Below, in pieces: positions 11,331 through 18,368 of a stretch of 18,368 nucleotides of DNA. Below the pieces are notes generated by a model that had not been told where the DNA came from, ran no database searches, and saw nothing but the letters and a program-made list of their open reading frames with translations. The stretch comes from Larix sibirica (taxonomy: Eukaryota > Streptophyta > Pinopsida > Pinales > Pinaceae). Position 1 is the stretch's first letter. Every line of letters begins with the position of its first letter. Both the position numbers and the translations under genes were made by a program. Location of the stretch: assembly GCA_004151065.3 (NCBI GenBank), contig NWUY0300049098.1, positions 10,188 through 28,555 of the forward strand, in the 5' to 3' direction.

Positions 11331-12872
11331 TGGATAGAATGATGATGATAGAAGTGTTTATCCTTTCTTTTGCTTGGTTTACTTTAATTTTGGTTAAAGA
11401 GCAGTCTAATGCATGGTGTTTGCATGCAATTATGGATTGCAGAGAATCAAGTCAGGAGCTAAATTCAAGTTCCAGTGTTGCCCTATTTTGAGGATTGATT
11501 TATGAACCATTGTTGCATGATTACTACCACAGGTCTAGTGATGACAAATCCACAACTGAAGTCTACTACCGGAGGTTATAGTACCAATAGTTTCAGATAT
11601 TAGTGAAGGAATTTACAGACGATAAAAGGAAAAATTATACTATCCACCAAGACATTTCGAGATCATGATAAACTGCTAGTTATCTCTAGCACTTCAAGAA
11701 TGAAGGCTTAGTTGTGATCGAGTTTAGACTTAACGGTTAATTTTAGCATTTAGTTTTTGATATATATTTTTTGTAATAAATAGACCTTTGGGCTCTAAGA
11801 TGAGGGTTTAGCTCTTAAGTATTTTTGAACCATTGTATACAATGCTTTTGTTATAGGTTTATCTTATTTACGCATTTTTGAAATATGAAGACTTAATCAG
11901 TTTAATGACAGATCCTTGTTTCTTGCATTTCATGTGTGCCTAAGTTTCTTTCACTCCTATGTCGCTTTGGGGAAGGGCCCCCTCATCACAACCACAAGCG
12001 TTCCCAGTTCATTAAATTAATTTAGGTAATTCATGCTCATGCTCAGTTATAATTCAATTGTTTTATTTAGCCATAAATTATGTTCCATATTCTGTAGTAT
12101 AGATCAGTTGATGTAATAGTGCCATTCATAGATTGTTGTAATTTTCTGTAGAATTGTTTTCTTGCAAAATAAATAAACTTCGTAGATTACATTTATCCTT
12201 AATATTCAGTTCTGCGAGTTACCATAGCTAGATCAATTTGCATGCTTTCTTAGATCTACCTCCTTAGATTCAACTTAGTTTTGCTTCGTTGCTTGCATAG
12301 ATCCTTTACATTCAAATTAAGTTTAAATGATTTCATAGAATTATGTTTCCAGATTGCAGTAGTTTAGTTTACAAATGACTTCATAGATTTACTTCTTCAT
12401 ATTATAGTAGTTTAAATGGTTTCATAGAATTACATTTTCAGATTGTAGTAGTTTAGTTTAAAAACGCTTTCATAGAATTATGTTTCTAGATTGCAGTAGT
12501 TAATTTGAAAATATTTCATAGATTTAATTTTGAAATGATGATGTTTTCCAGAATTGATTTTCATTTCCAATTTAGGTAGCTCTATTCCCTTCTTTATAGT
12601 TAAACAGTTTTGTAATTCATTCCATAAGTAGTCATTTAAGTTGGTAATATCTTCATGTTTCATTTAGGATTCATTTTAGGCATGTCATGATTGTGTAACC
12701 CTCCATCTCTTCATTAGAAAACAATTCCACTCCCACTGTAGAGTAGATACTCTTGGAAATTACACATACAGTTCCATCACCTCTTAAGTTTGTACGATCC
12801 CACATTGACAAAATAAAGTAGGAATCTTGTTTTGTTGACCATGGAATTGGTCACCATACTAGTGAGCCACCA
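11331..12872 (+). mobile_element. 5' LTR (copy 2) of the main element
   Basis: About 1542 bases, TGGATAG...GAGCCACCA, followed five bases later by a primer-binding site. This fixes its 3' edge and its role as the 5' LTR. It aligns with LTR copy 1 over the whole length with several indels; the offset is exactly 3238 for the first 570 bases or so, and about 3217 near the 3' end. LTRs of this kind carry the promoter and poly(A) signal of the element, but I cannot assign either with confidence. Confidence 0.8.
12332..12523 (+). repeat. 41-48 bp tandem array inside LTR copy 2
   Basis: The TTCATAG core recurs at 12332, 12380, 12421, 12469 and 12515, giving spacings of 48, 41, 48 and 46 bases. Units typically read TTTCATAGAATTATGTTTCC followed by AGATTGCAGTAGTTTAGTTT. 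There are five units here against about seven in LTR copy 1. A separate insertion of about 50 bases follows the array in this copy. Confidence 0.75.
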
Positions 12873-12877
12873 CTTTT

Positions 12878-12895
12878 TGGTGTCGTTGCTAGGGA
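12878..12895 (+). other. Primer-binding site, tRNA-Asp type, decayed
   Basis: TGGTGTCGTTGCTAGGGA lies five bases after the LTR end. The complement of the 3' end of plant tRNA-Asp is TGGCGCCGTTGCCGGGGA; 14 of 18 positions match. All four mismatches are C to T or G to A. Three of them lie in CpG contexts of the consensus, as expected from decay of methylated cytosines. Minus-strand DNA synthesis would have started here. Confidence 0.85.
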
Positions 12896-13015
12896 GGTGC
12901 TAAAACTCCAAAGAGTAGAAAAACAAAAAAAATCTATATATACCAAAAATATGTTGTAACATGCATGCCTCCACCCTGAAGGGATGAATTTGGACGTTTC
13001 TTACCTAATTCCCTT

Positions 13016-14580
13016 ATGAATGAAACAAGCTCAACATAATACAGAGTTGGTGAATCTCTCACTTTTGACAAATTTGATCTTGATTATAACCCATACTTTG
13101 AAAACTTCTTTGCTCACTCTAGTTCCAATACAACTATGGAAGACGACGAAGATGAACCTAGGGAGATCTTTCCATTTCCCATCAATACTTCCCATGAAGA
13201 AGCTCGAATGAGAAGCATAAACCCTGCGGTTTTACCTAATTTTCATGGCCTAACCTCAGAAGACCTAGACAGATTCTTATTTGAATTTGAAGTACTCTCT
13301 AGGACCTATGACTACTAATCATCCACACATAAACTTAAACTTTCCCCTTCCAATCTGAAAGATTTAGCATTAAGATGGTTTATGAGTTTAGGGGGGAACA
13401 TTATTTTCACATGGGATCAAATGAAACAAGATTTCCTTGATAAATATAGGGATTACTGTTAGGCTAAAGACACTAGAGATTAAATCTTTAGGATGCAACA
13501 GGGAGAACACGAGTCCTTAGAATATTATGAACAAAGATTCTAGTTGAGTTACAAAAGAGCCCATACCTTCACCTTAGACAATGAGTCCTGCTCCGAGGGG
13601 TAAGAGAAGACCTATTGGAAGCTCTAAATATTCTATCCCATGGGGATATCTTTTTGAAAAGATATGAAGAAATCCAAAAAATCTTCAAAAACTACTTGAG
13701 GTCCAAAAAAGAGAAAAACAATAGGAATATGGCCTCTCACCCAGGTGCCTCGCATTCAACATTAACCAGGTAGGATTTGGGAAATCTATAAATGATATGA
13801 ATACTGACATACTTTAGTCTCTAGCTATGCAACTGGATGTTATGCAATTAAAAAGGAGACGAGAAGAAGATACACAAGCCCTAGCTATGTTTTGTCCAAA
13901 ATGTAGGAAGAAACATGAAAGAAACTAGTGCCCATTTAAAGTTGTAGAAGTTTGTGGTATATGTGTTGAACATCACCCAACATATAAATGTCCACTCTTA
14001 CCTTCATGCAAGGAATCCTTTCAAGAGCAAGCAACATGGGATCCAATGGAGTAGTTGTACTATGTAAACCAACAGAGACCTAACTTTCCAAAACCATTCC
14101 AACCACATAATCAACCCTATGGGAATCAATATAAACCACCCCTTGATTGGACCCAAATGGGGCAAGAAACATGAGCACCACCACCAATACATAACCATTG
14201 GAAAATTGCTCAAAATCCCTATACTCTTCCTTATCCTTAGCCCTATCAACAGTACCATCAAAATCAACAATATCTTGGTAATTATCAGCCACAACCTATG
14301 AATTTGTATCCTTCCTCATTCAATTGGATGCCTCAACAACCCCAAACCTTAATGCCTCCACCAAAGCATCCACCTAGGAAACCTCATTTACCAACATAGC
14401 CTGTACCAAACCCCAACAACAATAGACCGATTTATAACAATGAAGTAGCCCATTTTCCAACCTATGTTGTAGACACTATGGACTTGGATAAAGTAAATCT
14501 GCATTCAGGAAGGATAGTTTAGAACCACCCACCCTCTACTGTAGATGATCACCCCCAGGGGAATAACACCTCCAACATAC
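13016..14580 (+). pseudogene. gag: gag (capsid and nucleocapsid), main element
   Basis: The likely start is ATG 13016-13018, in frame with the long open part at 13040-13315 (MEDDEDEPREIFPFP, then NPAVLPNFHGLTSEDLDRFL). The first stop is at codon 8 (TAA). After another stop the capsid-like retrotransposon gag domain continues, with LKLSPSNLKDLALRWFMSLG near 13330-13395 and MKQDFLDKYRDYC near 13420-13460. Frameshifts occur near 13595 and before 13830. Nucleocapsid has two CX2CX3HX4C knuckles, CPKCRKKH... (about 13893) and CGICVEHHPTYKC (about 13950). A Pro/Gln/Asn-rich region and VNLRSGRIV (about 14490) lead to the protease. The same lesions appear in the copy at 9726-11328. The protein would bind element RNA and form the particle, but this copy cannot make it. 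Confidence 0.85.
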
Positions 14581-14809
14581 CAGGACTTGTAGAAAGAAAA
14601 AGAAAATAATAGGAGTGAATAGGATGAAGACAACAATGACGGGGACCAGCCTCAACATATAGAGAAAAACCCTCCATTTCCTGAGAGGCTGAAAAATAAA
14701 ATTGAAGTTCACCCAGAGAATGCCATCATCAATGAGATAAAACACTTAAACATACAAATTCCACTTCTCTGGGCCATTAAGGAAGTACCTATTTGTAACA
14801 AATTCATTA

Positions 14810-15270
14810 AAGACACCTGGTAGAAAGAAAAAGGATCCACCTACAATCAATGTCATAGGGAAACTTGCAAATTTAATGCTAGGAAAGATTGTCAACCGCA
14901 AGTATTTGGATCCAGGGATCCCTGTGGCAAATTTCCATATAAAGGGACTTTGATCCAAAACACCCTGATAGATTTAGGGGTAAAAATCAATGTAATGACC
15001 TTAGACACTATGATGGTTGTAAAACTGCATGCTTCGCTTATGCAAACACCCACAATTATGTAGTTAGCAGATACTTCCAGTGTGGGACAAAAAGGGATAT
15101 TAGAGGATGTAATCATCACAATTGAATCATGGGAATATCCTGCATAATTTGTAGTCTTGCAGGTAAAAACCAAATTAAGTAGATATCCTCTCATCCTAGG
15201 TCGGCCATGGTTGACAATAGTAAATGCATACATTTCCTGCAGAACATGAAATATGACCATCACTAGTGGA
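14810..15270 (+). pseudogene. pol: Retropepsin-like aspartic protease (pol N-terminal part)
   Basis: The reading starts KTPGRKKKDPPTINVIGK at 14810, leading to YLDPGIPVANFHIKG, a region typical before plant gypsy proteases. After a one-base frameshift near 14943 the catalytic motif reads LIDLGVKINVMT, with Asp at 14971-14973 (DLG; the usual following Ala is Val). The C-terminal signature ILGRPWL is at 15193-15213, then NAYISCR. Stops interrupt the frame near 15061, 15145, 15247 and 15271. The enzyme would cut the gag-pol polyprotein. The frame then continues open through an acidic linker (LWIDDDENYD, LEEIFAAGEEEEM) to TAA near 15630. Confidence 0.85.
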
Positions 15271-15630
15271 TAGTAAAAAAAGAGAATCACCAGTTATCCC
15301 CTCGCTAAACCCTTTGTTGATATAGAAGATCCTCTTTGGATAGACGATGATGAAAATTATGATCAAAAGGTTTTCCCTATATTCATCATAAACACTGCTC
15401 TAGGATTAAGAAATGAAGATGAAAATACAATATTATCTAATTTTTTGCAAAGAATTTATCCTAACACTGACATACTTGAAGAGATCTTTGCAGCAGGTGA
15501 GGAAGAAGAGATGATAGGTAATCCAAAGAATCTAGGCAATGTGGCAAAGAGTATTTGTTGTAGAACAAAAATCCTCCACGATCAAAGTTGTGGAAATCAT
15601 CCTTGGGAAAACTTTGAAGATCAACAATAA

Positions 15631-16440
15631 TCTAGAAGCAGATCAAGAGCAAAAGTTGATTAAGGTCCTTACAAACCATAGTGTAGCCTTTGCCTAGATT
15701 TACACTACTATGAAAGGAATACACCTAGATATTTGCAAACACCACATCTACATAAAAGAATATTTTGTTCCAATAAGGCATCCGTAGAGGAGGATGAATC
15801 CAAATTTAAAGGACATTGTCAAGAAAGAGTTACGAAAATTAATAGATGATGTTTTATCTATCCCATATTAGATAGTGAGTGGGTATCACCACTGGTCATA
15901 GTTCCTAAGAAAAATGGAAAATGGATAATATGTGTAGACTATAGATAACTTAATAAGGCAACAAAGAAGGACCATTTCCCTATACCATTCATTGATCAAG
16001 TCCTGGATACCTTATCTGGCAACATTGTTTTTTCAATTTTAGATGGTTTCAATGGATACAACCATATATAGATTCATCTAGAGGACCAAGATAAAACCAC
16101 ATTTCACATGTCCTCGGGGAACATTCACTTATAGAGTCCTCCCATTTCGTCTATGCAACACCCTTGCAACATTTCAATGATTTGTTCTGAGTATATTTGC
16201 AGACTTTATCAATGACATCATGGAGATCTGCATGGATGATTTTAAACCATAAGGAGAAGCTTTTCAACATGCCCTGGACAATCTGGATGTTGTCTTGAAA
16301 AAATGTATAGATGTGAGATTATGTCTGAGCAATGAGAAATGTGAAATGATGATGAGTGAAGGTATAGTACTAGGACACGATATATTTTCCCGGGGAATCT
16401 GAGTGGACCAAGCAAAAGTAGAAGTTATCAAAAATTTACC
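15631..16440 (+). pseudogene. pol: Reverse transcriptase domain
   Basis: Just after the linker, the N-terminal RT lead-in reads EQKLIKVLTNHSVAFA, then MKGIHLDIC and RRMNPNLKDIVKKEL. Finger motifs follow a frameshift near 15865: SEWVSPLVIVPKKNGKW, then ICVDYR. The first catalytic Asp is in SILDGFNGY (16042-16044). Another frameshift near 16110 leads to RGTFTYRVLPF. The active-site box reads ICMDDF at 16226-16243: the usual Tyr before MDD is Cys (TGC), while both Asp remain. Next comes SNEKCEMMMSEGIVLGHDI. In-frame stops include ones near 15948, 16069 and 16250. It would copy element RNA into DNA, but is dead here. Confidence 0.9.
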
Positions 16441-17112
16441 CCCACTTGTAAAACAAAGAGATGTTAGAAGCTTCCTTGGCCAAACAAGTTACTACAGAAG
16501 ATTCATTGAAGGCTTCAACAAGGTGGAAGCTCCCATGTTTTCCCTTCTAACCAAAGATATAGGTTTTGAGTGGATAGAAAATTGTATGGTGACATTTGAG
16601 CAGCTCAAGGAGAAGACTATCACTGCCCCTGTATTTCAAGGGCCAAAATGGAACATACCTTTTCACATTTACTCAGATGCCTCTGATAAGGCGATTAAGG
16701 AAGTATTGGTGAAGTTGGAAGACAAGCAACCCTATGCAATTATTATATCAACAAAAAATTGGTCGGGGTTGAGCTCAACTACGCGGTGGCAGAAAATGAA
16801 TTCTTAGTTTTTGTTCACTCCATTAACAAGTTTCGGAACTACATCACACACTATCTGGTATATGTCCACACCGACCACTCATCTATTAGATATTTGATGA
16901 ATAAACCCAATACCAGTGCTAGGATCATTAGGTGGTTACTACTTTTGCAAGAATTTGATATTACAATATTAGATATACCAGGGAAGCATAATGTTGTTGC
17001 AGAATTTTTGTCAAGACTAAAAAATGTTGCAGACAATGAGTTAGTTGATGATGCTTTCCAAAATGAACATTTTTTTGCATCCCAATTGACTGCCCCTGGT
17101 AGGCTAATATAG
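16403..17112 (+). pseudogene. pol: RT connection and RNase H domain
   Basis: Two long open stretches overlap with a frame change near 16760-16800. The first (16403-16807) carries the RT thumb/connection (SFLGQTSYYRRFIEGF) and the start of RNase H, with catalytic Asp in IYSDASDKA (16676-16678). The second (16759-17112) carries ELNYAVAENEFLVFVHSINK with the catalytic Glu, then the catalytic Asp in YVHTDHSSIRYLM, then RWLLLLQEFDITILDIPGK and VVAEFLSR, as in gypsy RNase H. One frameshift is the only serious break, so this is the best-kept part of the element. It would degrade the RNA strand of the RNA-DNA hybrid. Confidence 0.9.
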
Positions 17113-17169
17113 CTAATTTCCTAGTATCTGGGAGGTTTCCACAACACTTTGATTAAAACCAAAGATGAA

Positions 17170-17829
17170 AATTCATCAAAATCAGTGCAACTTATACTTG
17201 GATCCAAGGATTTCTATTCAAGAAAGGACCAGATCAAATTTTAAGAAGGTGCATAAGGGAGGATGAGGTACATGACATAATTCATGCTTGTCACAATGAA
17301 CCATGCGGGGGTCACTATGCAGCCAAAAGGAAAGCCTATAAAATATTGCATATAAGATATTATTGGCCTACACAACATAAAGATGCCCAAGAATATGTTT
17401 CAAGGTGTGATGACTACCAGTGAATGGGGAATCCCACATGAAGGGATGAAATGCCCCTACAACCCAAAATATCATAAGAACCTTTTGACAAGTGGGGATT
17501 TGATTTTTTAGGGCCAATAAACTGAGCATCCAATTAGAAGAGTTACATCCTAGTATGCACTGATTATCTTACAAAGTGGGTCGAGTTCAAAGCATTAACT
17601 ACAACAGATGAGAAAAGTGTGGCCAAATTCTTTACAGAGTAAATATTCACAAGATTTGGGGTTCCTAGGGAGTTGGTCTCTGATCAAGGGACATGGTTCA
17701 CATCTAATCTGATTAAAGAACTCCTCAACAAAAATAAAGTTAAGCACAAAAATCCTCATCCTACCACCCACAAGCAAATGGGAAAATATAGGTGACAAAT
17801 AGAGAGCTTGAAAGAATACTCACAAAAAC
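17170..17829 (+). pseudogene. pol: Integrase, truncated and inactivated
   Basis: The zinc-binding part reads CHNEPCGGHYAAKRK with two His separated by six residues, then a YYWP stretch, then RCDDYQ (17403-17420). The second zinc Cys of the usual CxxC is Tyr (TAC). The catalytic core has Asp1 in WGFDFLGP (17502-17504) and Asp2 in LVSDQGTWF (17682-17684), 59 residues apart. After a one-base shift near 17765, QANGK is followed by I and TAG (17789-17791) exactly where the catalytic Glu belongs, 35 residues after Asp2. VTNRELERILTKT follows and the frame is then cut off. Other stops lie near 17421, 17436, 17523, 17535 and 17640. The core C-terminus and any chromodomain are missing. Confidence 0.88.
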
Positions 17830-18368
17830 TGTAATGTCCCCATTCAAATAAATCTCAAAAGAGAAAATTCCACCAATCTACTAGTTTNTTTGAGTGGAGT
17901 GTGATTTTTTCCACTACTTTTTGGTGGCATTTTTAACATTATAAATAGATATCACACCTTTGGTTCACCTTAAGTAGATCCTTCTACTAAAATTTATTCA
18001 AATTTAAAATGGCGTACCTTTTTCCTACCTTGATTTGAAGGATGATTTGATAGCCGAATTTTAAATTGAGGTAAACCTGAAATATAGGCCCCTCCGAGTC
18101 TGAAATATTAGCTTGTGGTATCTTGATATGTCTTCTTTCCAATGCCACAAGTTCTGTTGAATTTGGATGTGCCAAACAAAGTAGTGATAATTTTCCCAAC
18201 ACTTGTTAATTTTGGTATTTTTATAAGAGCAAGTGTACGACCGCCACATGTCCAATTTTTTGAATATAATTATGAAACTACTACCACATATACTATGGTC
18301 CATATTATTTCTTTTTCAACTGGTCTCACTCAAATTGGATCTCGCATGCTCCAGATATAACAATTTTC
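17830..18368 (+). mobile_element. Possible start of a second LTR cutting the integrase
   Basis: Recognisable integrase sequence stops at ACAAAAAC, and new sequence begins TGTAATGTCCCCATTC, which has the TG start expected of an LTR. The 540 bases that follow show no pol similarity and no convincing reading frame on either strand. A second element inserted in the integrase is a reasonable reading. Its other end is outside the window, so it cannot be confirmed. An assembly join is an alternative, since an ambiguous base lies nearby. Confidence 0.35.
17888..17888. other. Ambiguous base near the integrase breakpoint
   Basis: The second of only two n bases in the window, 58 bases after the retroelement sequence is interrupted. 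Like the first, it lies close to an abrupt change of sequence. Confidence 0.6.

Larger units (their letters stand above)
9726..14566 (+). repeat. Near-identical direct repeat pair, 1603 bp each
   Basis: The units are 9726-11328 and 12964-14566, separated by LTR copy 2 and its leader. Only two substitutions were found by eye, both G in the first and A in the second; one of them (11265) is a CpG in the first copy. The flanking LTR sequences are far more divergent than the repeats themselves. Confidence 0.85.
11331..17829 (+). mobile_element. Decayed Ty3/gypsy LTR retrotransposon, 3' end missing
   Basis: The order is 5' LTR (11331-12872), primer-binding site (12878-12895), leader, gag (13016-about 14580), protease (about 14810-15270), linker, reverse transcriptase, RNase H and integrase. 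Integrase after RNase H defines the Ty3/gypsy order (copia has integrase before RT). tRNA-Asp priming, LTRs over 1.5 kb and a gag containing VNLRSGRIV upstream of protease point to the Athila/Tat side rather than chromoviruses. The element is cut off at about 17829 inside integrase, so its 3' LTR, polypurine tract and any chromodomain are not seen. Many stops and frameshifts make it non-autonomous. Confidence 0.85.

Noticed and set aside
12878-12895. Possible tRNA-Asp gene fragment
   Set aside because: Only the 18 bases complementary to the tRNA 3' end are present, directly after an LTR. This is a primer-binding site, not a tRNA gene.
15445-15630. A separate small acidic protein gene between protease and RT
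   Set aside because: It is in the same frame as the protease and forms the usual acidic linker before RT in plant gypsy pol.
13016-17829. An active, autonomous retrotransposon or a new RT-based defence system
   Set aside because: The domain order, LTR and primer site are those of a standard plant Ty3/gypsy element, and every coding domain carries stops or frameshifts.

Overview
The window is repeat-rich, AT-rich plant nuclear DNA dominated by the decayed remains of long terminal repeat (LTR) retrotransposons. The retroelement is a plant Ty3/gypsy type: gag with two zinc knuckles, then protease, reverse transcriptase, RNase H and integrase in that order, with a primer-binding site matching the 3' end of plant tRNA-Asp. 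That combination suggests a non-chromovirus lineage (Athila/Tat-like). The retroelement style and the large amount of decayed repeat would fit a gymnosperm, but the window does not prove this. I see no bacterial, organellar or intact host gene.

Layout. 1-2640: AT-rich DNA with no recognisable gene. About 2640-6290, minus strand: a broken reading frame of about 3.6 kb that once encoded a long protein with a globular N-terminal part and a coiled-coil C-terminal half; family not recognised. 6291-8092: non-coding DNA with one short, protein-like minus-strand fragment (about 7584-7820). 8093-9656: LTR copy 1. 9726-11328: an isolated copy of a gag region, ending at an ambiguous base (n, 11329). 11331-12872: LTR copy 2, the 5' LTR of the main element, followed by a tRNA-Asp primer-binding site at 12878-12895. 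13016-17829: gag, protease, reverse transcriptase, RNase H and integrase of that element, all with stops and frameshifts. 17830-18368: unrelated sequence that cuts off the integrase, possibly the start of another LTR; it holds a second ambiguous base at 17888.

Nothing here is likely to be expressed as a full protein. gag, protease, RT and integrase all carry stops or frameshifts, and three key enzyme residues are altered (RT YMDD to CMDD, integrase second zinc Cys to Tyr, integrase catalytic Glu codon to TAG).

The most striking structure is the repeat architecture between 8093 and 14566. The two LTR copies differ at roughly one base in five or six, yet the two gag segments next to them (1603 bp, offset exactly 3238 bp) differ at only two bases that I could find, and share every stop codon. 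One gag copy ends exactly at an n, next to an LTR boundary. This is either a very recent duplication or conversion, or an assembly join. The LTRs also carry an internal tandem array with 41-48 bp spacing, whose copy number differs between the two LTRs.
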